Shown: positions 1 through 6,626, counted from the stretch's first letter. The stretch: DNA of 7,853 nt from Desulfobacteraceae bacterium (GCA_011390435.1 JAABSK010000115.1:1-7853); one strand, 5' to 3'. Numbers and translations: made by a program. The notes: a model not told the origin generated them from the letters alone.

Positions 1-152
1 CCCGGGGAGCAATGATTGAAACCTTTAATGATCACAGAATTGCCATGGCGTTTTCCATTCCAGGACTGATGATTCCGGGAATGGAGATTGAAAATGAATC
101 CTGCGTTGAAAAATCTTTTCCCAATTACTGGGATCTGTTTGATGCACTATGA
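1..152 (+). CDS. aroA: 3-phosphoshikimate 1-carboxyvinyltransferase (EPSP synthase), C-terminal fragment
   Basis: This is the last 49 codons of a gene that begins before the window; the reading frame starts at position 3. EPSP synthase transfers the enolpyruvyl group of phosphoenolpyruvate to shikimate-3-phosphate in the cytoplasm, the sixth step of the shikimate pathway. The translation contains the family motif NDHRIAM (codons from 27), which corresponds to the NDHRMAM active-site segment of the E. coli enzyme, with the conserved Asp-His-Arg. It ends with SFPNYWDLFDAL, matching the usual C-terminal TFPDYF-type helix. The TGA stop overlaps the aroK start in an ATGA arrangement, which implies translational coupling. 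Only the end of domain I is visible, so nothing can be said about glyphosate-sensitivity class. The identity is well supported by the motif and by the aroK and aroC neighbours. Confidence 0.93.
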   Translation, partial: RGAMIETFNDHRIAMAFSIPGLMIPGMEIENESCVEKSFPNYWDLFDAL

Positions 153-661
153 AAATATTTTTGATCGGCTACCGGTGCACCGGTAAAACCACGGTTGGCA
201 AAGCACTGGCAGCAAAACTGGGTTTTGGGTTTATTGATACGGATGAACAGATCCGGTTTCAGGCAAAATCGAGCATATCCGCACTGGTGGAAGCCAGGGG
301 ATGGGAACGCTTTCGCCAAACTGAAAAACAGGTCCTGCTGCAAACCATTCATCTGCACAACCAGGTGATTTCCACGGGTGGCGGGATCATTCTGGATGAA
401 GAAAACCGCAGATATCTCCATGACAACGGGACCTGTATCTGGCTGAATGCAGATCCTGACATCATTGTGCAGCGCATGAAAACCGATGCAAATACTCCGG
501 GATCACGGCCGGCACTCACCGATATGGATCTGGAGCAGGAAACCCGGACGCTTCTGGACCTGCGAAACCCGCTGTATGAAGCGATTGCCCACATGAAAGT
601 GGACACCGGCCAGCACGCACCCGAGCAGATTATTGAAACCCTATACAGGAGACTTGTATAA
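149..661 (+). CDS. aroK: Shikimate kinase
   Basis: The product (170 residues, normal for the family) phosphorylates the 3-hydroxyl of shikimate with ATP in the cytoplasm, making the substrate of the AroA enzyme encoded just upstream. The P-loop NMP-kinase fold is clear. There is a Walker A motif GYRCTGKTT at residues 7-15, and the shikimate/Mg-binding DTD at 30-32. Arg56 follows in the GWERFRQTE segment, and the GGG shikimate-binding loop is at 77-79. The LID Arg120 lies in SRPAL and the adenine/substrate Arg139 in RNPLY. The ATG at 149 overlaps the aroA stop by four bases, and the TAA stop shares one base with the aroC start, so the three genes are almost certainly one operon with coupled translation. 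I use aroK rather than aroL only by convention; the sequence does not separate them. Confidence 0.96.
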   Translation: MKIFLIGYRCTGKTTVGKALAAKLGFGFIDTDEQIRFQAKSSISALVEARGWERFRQTEKQVLLQTIHLHNQVISTGGGIILDEENRRYLHDNGTCIWLNADPDIIVQRMKTDANTPGSRPALTDMDLEQETRTLLDLRNPLYEAIAHMKVDTGQHAPEQIIETLYRRLV

Positions 662-1737
662 TGTCTGGCAGCAGTTTTGGTAAAGCCTTTAATATTACGA
701 CCTTTGGGGAATCCCACGGCAGGGGCCTGGGAGTTGTCATCCAGGGATGCCCGCCCGGGCTTTATCTGGATGAAAGCCTTGTTCAGTCTGCTCTGGACAA
801 ACGCAAACCTGGAAGCGGAATTGCCGGAACCACACGCAAAGAACCAGACCATCCCGTTATCGCATCCGGTATCTTTGAAAACCGAACAACCGGCACACCC
901 ATTATGATATGGATTGAAAACACAGATGCCAGATCAAAATCCTATGACCAGATCAAATCCCTTTACCGGCCGGGGCATGGGGATTTTACCTATCAGGCAA
1001 AATACGGTATCCGGGATTACCGGGGCGGTGGCAGGTCTTCAGCCAGGGAAACCGCAGCCCGGGTGGCGGCAGGCGCAGTTGCCCAGCTGGTACTTGATTC
1101 AATGGGAATCTGTGTCCAAAGCTTTACACTGGCCCTTGGCGGTATTGTGGCCACAAAAACCGATGAGCTGCATCTGAAAAACAACAATATGCTGCAATGC
1201 CCTGACCCTGAAGCTGCACAAAAAATGGTGGAGAAGATCACCATTGTCAAAGAACAGGGAGATTCTCTGGGCGGTGTTGTTCAGGTAATGGCCACAGGTG
1301 TGCCGGCCGGCATCGGCGATCCGGTATTTGATAAACTGGATGCCGACATCGCCAAGGCGCTGATGAGTATTGGCGCTGTCAAAGCCGTTGAGATCGGGGC
1401 AGGTGTTGAGGCGCCTTCCATGACAGGATTTGAGCATAACGATCAGATTCTGCCGGATGGGTTTGCATCCAACCATGCCGGTGGAATTCTTGCCGGAATC
1501 TCCAATGGTGATGACATTGTCGCACGGGTGCATGTCAAACCCATACCATCAATTCTAAAACAGCAAGATACCATTGATACAAACGGCCGGCCTGCAAAAA
1601 TCTCCACCAAAGGGCGTCATGATATCAGTGCCATCCCCAGAATCAACAAGGTCTGTGAGGCCATGATGGCAATCGTCCTCACAGACCATATTCTCAGACA
1701 AAAATCAGTGAACAGCCGAGGTGGTGTTATTTTTTAA
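661..1737 (+). CDS. aroC: Chorismate synthase
   Basis: The product (358 residues, full length for the bacterial enzyme) eliminates phosphate from EPSP to make chorismate, using reduced FMN, as the last common step to Phe, Tyr, Trp, folate and quinones. Visible signatures are GESHG with catalytic His19, the KRKPGSG segment at 47-53 and RPGHGDFTY with the second catalytic His106. The FMN-binding stretch YRGGGRSSARET is at 120-131, and the third family signature GRHDISAIPR lies near residue 318. The start codon shares its first base with the aroK stop, and no alternative upstream start is needed. The stop lies inside the 3' end of a convergent gene on the minus strand (11-base overlap). I see no clear hairpin terminator after it. 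Confidence 0.97.
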   Translation: MSGSSFGKAFNITTFGESHGRGLGVVIQGCPPGLYLDESLVQSALDKRKPGSGIAGTTRKEPDHPVIASGIFENRTTGTPIMIWIENTDARSKSYDQIKSLYRPGHGDFTYQAKYGIRDYRGGGRSSARETAARVAAGAVAQLVLDSMGICVQSFTLALGGIVATKTDELHLKNNNMLQCPDPEAAQKMVEKITIVKEQGDSLGGVVQVMATGVPAGIGDPVFDKLDADIAKALMSIGAVKAVEIGAGVEAPSMTGFEHNDQILPDGFASNHAGGILAGISNGDDIVARVHVKPIPSILKQQDTIDTNGRPAKISTKGRHDISAIPRINKVCEAMMAIVLTDHILRQKSVNSRGGVIF

Positions 1738-2041
1738 CGATATCCGCCTCAAGCCGGTCTGAAATCTCCAGTGCCTGGGTCAGGGAATCATTGATCCTGA
1801 ACAATTGGATTTTCAGGGTTTTCAATGAAGCAGCAGTGGCTGAAATTTTTTCAGTTCCGGAAAGAAGGGCGGCAATACTGCTGGATTTGTCTGCAAAAGC
1901 GGTCAGCCGTTCGCTGAAATTAACAATTTCCCTTGCCCATTTATCCCTTTCTTCTCTGGAAAGTTCGATGTTGGCATTGTCGGTGCCATTAATGAGGTGA
2001 TCGATTTGATAATCCTGAGGGTCTGCAATGATTTCATACAT
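1727..2041 (-). CDS. Small helical protein of unknown function (104 aa)
   Basis: I do not recognise this protein. It is predicted to be soluble: there is no signal peptide or membrane segment. After a short N-terminus (DPQDYQIDHLIN), residues from about 28 to the end are rich in Glu, Lys, Leu, Ala and Ser with heptad-like spacing, suggesting an alpha-helical bundle or coiled coil. It ends in a charged tail (DIVKK). The start is well supported: a ribosome-binding site AAAGGAG lies at 2049-2055, seven bases upstream of the ATG. A good promoter-like sequence precedes that (2074-2102). It lies 63 bases downstream of the TolC-like gene on the same strand, so it could be co-transcribed or independently expressed. 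Its stop codon lies within the end of aroC, convergently. That it is a real gene is likely; its function is unknown. Confidence 0.72.
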   Translation of the reverse strand: MYEIIADPQDYQIDHLINGTDNANIELSREERDKWAREIVNFSERLTAFADKSSSIAALLSGTEKISATAASLKTLKIQLFRINDSLTQALEISDRLEADIVKK

Positions 2042-2073
2042 GGGAATACTCCTTTAAAAATTACCAATGATCA

Positions 2074-2102
2074 AGGATAGGAAACCAAAGCGATTTCGTC
2101 AA
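2074..2102 (-). promoter_or_regulatory. Candidate sigma-70-type promoter for the 104-aa protein gene
   Basis: Read on the minus strand, TTGACG (2097-2102) is followed after 17 bases by TATCCT (2074-2079). That is five of six matches to the -35 consensus and four of six to the -10, at ideal spacing. It begins two bases after the TolC-like stop codon and would give a leader of roughly 25-30 bases containing the AAAGGAG ribosome-binding site. The -35 part lies in an 11-base element (CCTTGACGAAA) that also occurs upstream of the TolC-like gene. Confidence 0.5.
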
Positions 2103-2104
2103 GG
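2094..2104 (-). repeat. 11-base element CCTTGACGAAA, copy 2 (upstream of 104-aa protein gene)
   Basis: Second copy of the element found at 3467-3477. It lies immediately after the TolC-like stop codon and forms the -35 part of the candidate promoter of the small gene. The match is exact over 11 bases and ends abruptly on both sides. Confidence 0.4.
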
Positions 2105-3406
2105 CTAACCTTCAGATAATAAGAACGATACCAAATCCCCCCGCGTATACAGGATGTTCAGAACAGAAAAATAAAATGTGTATTTTGCATCCAGTATCCG
2201 CCTTTCTGCAGAAACCAGCAGTGTGTTGGCATCCATCATGTCAATACTGTCTGCCATGCCATATTGAAACTGCATCTGTACGGCGTTGAAGTTTTCCTGA
2301 GAAGCCTTGAGTTCGTCCGCCAGGTTGATCAGGGTGTTCTTGGCAGTGGTATAACTGAGAAAAGAGGTTTGAGAATCCAGAATCACTTCTTTTTTCTGGA
2401 GTTCCAGGGCGTTTTTTGCTTTCCGATGATCTGCAATGGCCTGTCGGATCTGGGCCCGTCGCAACCCACCGTCAAACAGGGTTAACACAAGCTCACCTGA
2501 AACATACAGATCTTCAGTGTCGGATTTTACATCCCGGCCCATAATCTCATACTCCATATCGGTTTCCCTGTATCCGCCTTCCAGAGAAATACTGGGCCAG
2601 TAGCTGCTCTTTTCATACCGGATGGTTTTTTCGGCGATTTCGAGATTTTTCAGGGCTTCTTTGATTTCAGGCCGGTGAACAAGGGCATATTCTTCAATTT
2701 CCGCCCGGGTGCAGGTATAGTTTTCAATTGCAGCAATCTCTTCCCGTTGAAGATCAAAATCCGTATCGATATTGACCAGGTTATGGAGAGCCGCTTTTGC
2801 GTTGTGCACACCATTTTCAGCCTTTACCAGTTCAGTCCTGGCTTTGGACAATTCCGCCTCTGCCCGGTATAAAGCAGTTTTGGTCACATTGCCCACGTTT
2901 AATTTTTCGTGAACCGCATTTCTGTGGGTCTCCAGTCGACGGACATCAGACTGGGCAATCTCAAGAAACCGCTGGGCACTTAAAATATTGTAATAGGTCT
3001 TGGCCACCTGCAGCAGGTATTGAGAACGAACACTTTCAAGCTGGTATTCCCTGCTTTCAATACCTTTTCGGGTTACATCCAGAGCAATCAGCTCTTTTCC
3101 GTTCAGGGTAAATGACTGGGTCAGACTGACACCGGTGGTCAATGTGTCCGGCAGTGTCATATCTGCGTCCTTGTAACGCGTCATTTTGCCATAGGTGGAC
3201 AGTCGCGGTATCAGAACGGAAAGCGCCCTGGCTTTTTCCTGCTGTGCAATATAAACGTCATCTTCAGCTATTCGGATGGTCTGGCTGTGTTCATTGGCAA
3301 TTTTTCCCAGATCAAACAGCGAATACAGTGTTTTACTGTCTGCTGGTTGCAGTGTTACGCACAGACAACAGACAACCGCACAAAAATACAATCCTATTTT
3401 ACCCAT
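2105..3406 (-). CDS. TolC-family outer-membrane efflux/secretion channel protein
   Basis: The product (433 residues) has the size and composition of outer-membrane factors of the OEP/TolC family. These form trimeric beta-barrel plus periplasmic alpha-barrel ducts that work with inner-membrane pumps and periplasmic adaptors. A Sec signal peptide is visible: short basic MGK, then a hydrophobic stretch to about residue 19, with likely cleavage near PADS-K around 25. The mature part shows two long helical repeats. One runs from roughly residue 30 to 215, with a long Glu/Lys/Ala helix near 170-205. The second runs from roughly 235 to 425, with LVLTLFDGGLRRAQI near 310 typical of a barrel strand leading into a helix. 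The ATG is preceded by GATGAGG seven bases upstream. No adaptor or pump gene is next to it in the window, so its partner is unknown. Its downstream neighbour is the 104-aa unknown protein. Confidence 0.88.
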   Translation of the reverse strand: MGKIGLYFCAVVCCLCVTLQPADSKTLYSLFDLGKIANEHSQTIRIAEDDVYIAQQEKARALSVLIPRLSTYGKMTRYKDADMTLPDTLTTGVSLTQSFTLNGKELIALDVTRKGIESREYQLESVRSQYLLQVAKTYYNILSAQRFLEIAQSDVRRLETHRNAVHEKLNVGNVTKTALYRAEAELSKARTELVKAENGVHNAKAALHNLVNIDTDFDLQREEIAAIENYTCTRAEIEEYALVHRPEIKEALKNLEIAEKTIRYEKSSYWPSISLEGGYRETDMEYEIMGRDVKSDTEDLYVSGELVLTLFDGGLRRAQIRQAIADHRKAKNALELQKKEVILDSQTSFLSYTTAKNTLINLADELKASQENFNAVQMQFQYGMADSIDMMDANTLLVSAERRILDAKYTFYFSVLNILYTRGDLVSFLLSEG

Positions 3407-3447
3407 TGCAAAACCTCATCAATTGAAAATCAAAAAAACCAGGTAAC

Positions 3448-3475
3448 ATTAGTATGAATTCCATGGTTTCGTCAA
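3448..3475 (-). promoter_or_regulatory. Candidate promoter for the TolC-like gene
   Basis: On the minus strand, TTGACG (3470-3475) is followed after 16 bases by ACTAAT (3448-3453), a good -35 and a fair -10. It lies about 40 bases before the start codon, which leaves room for the GATGAGG ribosome-binding site. The -35 hexamer sits in the same CCTTGACGAAA element as the one before the downstream small gene. The -10 match is modest. Confidence 0.38.
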
Positions 3476-3477
3476 GG
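3467..3477 (-). repeat. 11-base element CCTTGACGAAA, copy 1 (upstream of TolC-like gene)
   Basis: This exact 11-base sequence, read on the minus strand, recurs at 2094-2104 upstream of the next gene on the same strand. Both copies contain a -35-like TTGACG. It may be a shared promoter or regulator element, or chance similarity of two -35 regions. Confidence 0.4.
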
Positions 3478-3546
3478 TTCCATCACGGATCCAGGGTATT
3501 TAAAATATCAAAATCTGTCCTTTAAGGTCAAAACCATGATATATAA

Positions 3547-3562
3547 AATCGTTACAGCGATT
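3547..3562. promoter_or_regulatory. Short inverted repeat in the tolC-like/purC divergent region
   Basis: AATCG and CGATT are separated by six bases (TTACAG) in the middle of the 242-base intergenic region between the divergent TolC-like and purC genes. Such a 16-base dyad could be an operator for either gene. However, five-base arms in an AT-rich region also arise by chance, and I do not match it to a known regulator. The rest of the intergenic region is AT-rich and shows no small gene. Confidence 0.2.
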
Positions 3563-3648
3563 CATGCATGGATAAATATCGTATTTTATGATATGAAGCA
3601 TCCAAAATTATGTAACCAATTGTAATCAAAGCACAGGAGAATAAAACA

Positions 3649-4536
3649 ATGGTATCCATACCCAAAACGGCATTTGAGGATCTGGCACTGATCCGGCAGG
3701 GAAAAGTCCGGGATATTTTTGATGCACAAGACGCACTTTTAATGGTGACCACAGATCGCCTTTCCGCTTTTGATGTTGTCCTGCCCGATGAAATACCGGA
3801 CAAAGGAAAAGTGCTGAACCAGATCTCTGTATTCTGGTTCAAAATGATGGAACCGCTGGTTAAAAATCATATGATTACCACAGATGTCACCAAATACCCC
3901 GCCGCTTTCCAGAAATATGCCGCTGCGCTGGACAAACGAAGCATGCTGGTCAAAAAAGCCGAACCCATGCCGGTGGAATGCATTGTCCGGGGTTATATCA
4001 GCGGTTCAGGATGGAGTTCTTACTGTAAAGAAGGTCATGTCTGCGGTATTGAGCTGCCCACAGGCCTCAGAGAATCCGACAAACTGAGCCAGCCGCTGTT
4101 TACTCCCTCCACCAAGGCCGAAGTCGGAGACCATGATATTAACATCAGTTTTGAAAAAACCATCGATATCATTGGCAGGCAAAAAGCTGAAATGCTCCGG
4201 GATCTGAGTATTTCCATATATCTGAAAGGTGCTGAATATGCCCTTTCAAAGGGGATTATCATTGCAGACACCAAATTTGAATTCGGTATTCTGGACAATG
4301 AGATTATCCTGATCGATGAAATCATGACGCCGGATTCTTCACGATTCTGGCCACAGGACACCTATGAGCCGGGCAGGGGACAGCGCTCTTTTGACAAGCA
4401 GTCTGTGCGCGACTGGCTGACAGGCTCAGGATGGGATAAAACACCCCCAGGGCCACGGCTGCCCGAAGCGGTCATCCAGACCACAGCCGATACATATAAA
4501 GATATCTACAAACGTTTGACAGGCCAGGATGTCTGA
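3649..4536 (+). CDS. purC: Phosphoribosylaminoimidazole-succinocarboxamide synthase (SAICAR synthetase)
   Basis: The product (295 residues) joins aspartate to CAIR with ATP hydrolysis, making SAICAR in de novo purine synthesis in the cytoplasm. The length fits the longer, yeast Ade1-like class rather than the roughly 240-residue E. coli class. Visible family motifs are GKVRDIFD near residue 18, TDRLSAFD near 36, and VECIVRGYISGSGW near 108 (the usual CIVRGY-type substrate loop). LFTPSTKAEVGDHD follows near 149, then ADTKFEFG near 205 and LIDEIMTPDSSRFWP near 221, which holds the acidic metal/ATP site. The ATG follows AGGAG at 3635-3639 with a nine-base gap. The end overlaps the next gene by eight bases, so purC appears to lead a three-gene transcription unit. 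Confidence 0.96.
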   Translation: MVSIPKTAFEDLALIRQGKVRDIFDAQDALLMVTTDRLSAFDVVLPDEIPDKGKVLNQISVFWFKMMEPLVKNHMITTDVTKYPAAFQKYAAALDKRSMLVKKAEPMPVECIVRGYISGSGWSSYCKEGHVCGIELPTGLRESDKLSQPLFTPSTKAEVGDHDINISFEKTIDIIGRQKAEMLRDLSISIYLKGAEYALSKGIIIADTKFEFGILDNEIILIDEIMTPDSSRFWPQDTYEPGRGQRSFDKQSVRDWLTGSGWDKTPPGPRLPEAVIQTTADTYKDIYKRLTGQDV

Positions 4537-5488
4537 ACGCTTTCAGAAAATCTCAATCGATGATCTTGATCTGACAGATCAGCGATACCGGATATCATTT
4601 GAAAAACCGGATATTGATGCGCTGGCCGGGTCGATAGAGTCTGCCGGTCTGATCTGTCCACCCGTGGTCAGGCCGGCAGGCCAGGGATATGTGATTGTTT
4701 CCGGATTCAACCGGATTGAGGCGATTGTCCTGAACCGGGAAAACACATTTTTTGCCAGGGTGCTGCCACAGGATACCCCAGAGTCCAGATGCCATGTCAT
4801 GGCGATCACCGCCCTTGCATTTCAGCGCCCCCTGACCCATGCAGAGCTGATCATCGCGGTCCGGCGCCTGAGCCGCTTCTATCCCATGGACACACTGGCG
4901 CAAAAATCCAGGACCATCTTCAACACCCGGTTGAATGCAGGGTTTTTGCAAATGCTTTTATCCATTTCCCATCTTCCGGACATAGCACTGGATCTGATCC
5001 ACAATGGATTGTTATCCATCAAAGCTGCCCAGCGGATACTGGGACTGAAAACCCACGAAATTCAACCGGTCTTAACACTGTTTTCACAGATGAAGGCCTC
5101 TGCAAGCAAGCAGCTTGAAATCATCACCTGTCTTACAGAAATCAGCAGAAGAGACAACATTGCCCTGGCTGATATCCTGAACCAGCAGCAGATTCAGGTT
5201 GTCCTGGCAGATCAGGATTTCCCGCCAGGGGTCAAAACCAATCTGGTGCGCACAATTTTATACCAGATCCGTTTCCCCAGCATCGCAACAGCACAGCAGG
5301 AAATGAAAAAACAGATTGCAGCGTTGAAACTGGGACCTGGAATCAGCGTTGTTGTCCCGGAAAATTTCGAAAGCCCCGGTAAAAGCGTTTCATTTGAATT
5401 TAAAAGTCCTGAGGAATTTGAAGCCCGTCTTCAAGCCCTGAAAACTGCTGCCCAGACTCCGGCATTTAGCGCACTGTTTCATCTATGA
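4529..5488 (+). CDS. ParB N-terminal (ParB/Srx) domain protein of unknown role
   Basis: The product (319 residues) begins with a ParB/sulfiredoxin-fold domain at about residues 6-80: an ISIDDLDL entry strand, a helix LAGSIESAGL at 32-41, then PPVVR and a strand into SGFNRIEA at 58-65. The last segment occupies the GERRxRA box of ParB but keeps only Gly59, Arg62 and Ala65. The following box reads LAFQRPLTHAE (96-106), in place of the ParB ENLQRxDLxPxE. A helical region at about 103-171 resembles the ParB DNA-binding segment and ends with LPDIALDLIHNGLLSIKAAQRIL (split over 149-171), which matches the ParB phrase with LP, G-LS and A-R-L. Residues from about 240 on are unrecognised. It overlaps purC by eight bases and the radical SAM gene by four (ATGA), implying coupled translation with the latter. 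It is not a chromosomal partition ParB: no parA is present and the motifs are degenerate. A DNA-binding partner of the next protein is my inference. Confidence 0.8.
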   Translation: MSERFQKISIDDLDLTDQRYRISFEKPDIDALAGSIESAGLICPPVVRPAGQGYVIVSGFNRIEAIVLNRENTFFARVLPQDTPESRCHVMAITALAFQRPLTHAELIIAVRRLSRFYPMDTLAQKSRTIFNTRLNAGFLQMLLSISHLPDIALDLIHNGLLSIKAAQRILGLKTHEIQPVLTLFSQMKASASKQLEIITCLTEISRRDNIALADILNQQQIQVVLADQDFPPGVKTNLVRTILYQIRFPSIATAQQEMKKQIAALKLGPGISVVVPENFESPGKSVSFEFKSPEEFEARLQALKTAAQTPAFSALFHL

Positions 5489-6609
5489 AAATCCAGACCC
5501 TTTTTATTGACACCATGGTTGCCATGGATGAAGATGTTACACACATGATCTCCGCTCTTGACATCCCCCCCCAGATCATATCAGACCCAGCCATAGTGTA
5601 TCAGCAGATCAATTCTGCTGATGATCCGGTTTCAGCGGCCAAACAGGTCCTGTATATCACCCGGAACAAAGGTGCTGTGGTCAAAGCCTGCCCCGGCACC
5701 TGCGAATACATCTGCTGTGACTATACGATTTTACATACAGCCACCTTCTGCACCATGGACTGTTCATACTGCATTCTGCAGGCCTATTTTCATCCACCAG
5801 TGCTGCAGTACTTTGCTGGGCTGGATCAACTTAAAACCGCATTGACGTCTGTGTTCAGCCAGCCGAAAATCCATCGGATCGGGACTGGAGAATTTACCGA
5901 CTCTCTGATCTGGGAAAAAATCAGTTTGATGCCTGAATTTCTGGTAAACCTTTTTTCCCGGCAGGATCGCTGTGTATTGGAACTGAAAACCAAAACCGTG
6001 AACATTCAATCCCTCTTGAACCTGAATCATAACGGTAAAACTATTTTATCCTGGTCATTGAATACTCCGCAGGTGATCCAGCAGCAGGAAAGGGGAACCG
6101 CTTCCCTGTCTGCCCGGCTTGCAGCAGCCCGGACAGCTGAACAGAATGGATATCCCCTGGCGTTTCACTTTGATCCCCTGGTGCTGTATCCAGGATGCAG
6201 GCAGGCGTATCAAACAGTCATCAGGCAGTTGTTTGAGGCTGTCAGTGCCAGCAGCATTGTCTGGATCAGCATTGGCAGTTTCAGGTTCATGCCCGCATTA
6301 AAGCCGATTATTGAAAATCGTTTTGACCGCTCCACGATCTGTTATGGTGAATTTATCTGCGGCCTTGACAATAAAATGCGTTATTTCAAACCGCTGAGAA
6401 TTCAATTGTATCAAGCTGTTATCGCCTGCATCCGTCAATATGCGCCGGATGTGATGGTGTATTTTTGTATGGAAGATGAGCAGGTGTGGCAGGAATGCAT
6501 GGGGTTTTATCCTGAAAAAGAGGGGCAGCTCGGGCAGATGCTGGATCAAAGCGCGGTTGAGCACTGCCGACTGGATTTTCGCATGCTGAAATCGCCGCAA
6601 TATCGTTAA
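5485..6609 (+). CDS. Spore photoproduct lyase-like radical SAM protein (SplB family, atypical)
   Basis: The product (374 residues) aligns, from memory, along most of Bacillus spore photoproduct lyase, which repairs the thymine dimer 5-thyminyl-5,6-dihydrothymine by radical SAM chemistry. The cluster motif CTMDCSYC (Cys89, Cys93, Cys96; CX3CX2C) is followed by LQA, as in SPL. Further agreement includes LELKTK with Lys168, the HNGKT segment at 182-186, a SLN strand at 191-193, and the ERGT and NGYPLAF stretches. Differences matter. The position of the hydrogen-donating cysteine (Cys141 in B. subtilis) is Glu136 in GTGEFTDSL. The tyrosine after the third cluster cysteine is Ile97, although Tyr95 remains. 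Four more cysteines (69, 73, 77, 78) precede the cluster. It overlaps the ParB-like gene by four bases. I therefore call the family but not the substrate; a DNA lesion or modified base is plausible, and classical spore repair is unlikely. Confidence 0.85.
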   Translation: MKIQTLFIDTMVAMDEDVTHMISALDIPPQIISDPAIVYQQINSADDPVSAAKQVLYITRNKGAVVKACPGTCEYICCDYTILHTATFCTMDCSYCILQAYFHPPVLQYFAGLDQLKTALTSVFSQPKIHRIGTGEFTDSLIWEKISLMPEFLVNLFSRQDRCVLELKTKTVNIQSLLNLNHNGKTILSWSLNTPQVIQQQERGTASLSARLAAARTAEQNGYPLAFHFDPLVLYPGCRQAYQTVIRQLFEAVSASSIVWISIGSFRFMPALKPIIENRFDRSTICYGEFICGLDNKMRYFKPLRIQLYQAVIACIRQYAPDVMVYFCMEDEQVWQECMGFYPEKEGQLGQMLDQSAVEHCRLDFRMLKSPQYR

Positions 6610-6626
6610 ACAGCATTTTTTCACCC

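Noticed and set aside
349..852. Open frame of 167 codons on the minus strand opposite aroK and the aroC start
   Set aside because: It is antisense to two certain genes, has no recognisable protein character or ribosome-binding site, and is explained by codon bias of the sense genes.
3340..3406. Lipoprotein signal in the TolC-like protein because of several cysteines near residues 9-16
   Set aside because: No Leu-Ala/Ser-Gly/Ala-Cys lipobox is present. The cysteines lie inside the hydrophobic core and an ordinary cleavage site follows near residue 25.
3423..3433. TTGAAAATCAA palindrome upstream of the TolC-like gene as an FNR/CRP-type site
   Set aside because: The half-site spacing is three bases instead of the six between TTGA and TCAA in an FNR site, and the region is A-rich, so a chance palindrome is more likely.
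3587..3592. TATGAT as a -10 element for purC
   Set aside because: It is a fair -10 match, but I find no acceptable -35 hexamer 16-18 bases upstream, so I did not annotate a purC promoter.
4529..5488. Chromosome or plasmid partition ParB
   Set aside because: There is no parA neighbour and no parS-like palindrome that I noticed, the CTP-binding boxes are altered, and the gene sits in a purC operon.
5485..6609. Classical spore photoproduct lyase (splB) of a spore former
   Set aside because: The hydrogen-donor cysteine and one pathway tyrosine are replaced, extra cysteines are present, and the rest of the window points to a non-sporulating Gram-negative host.
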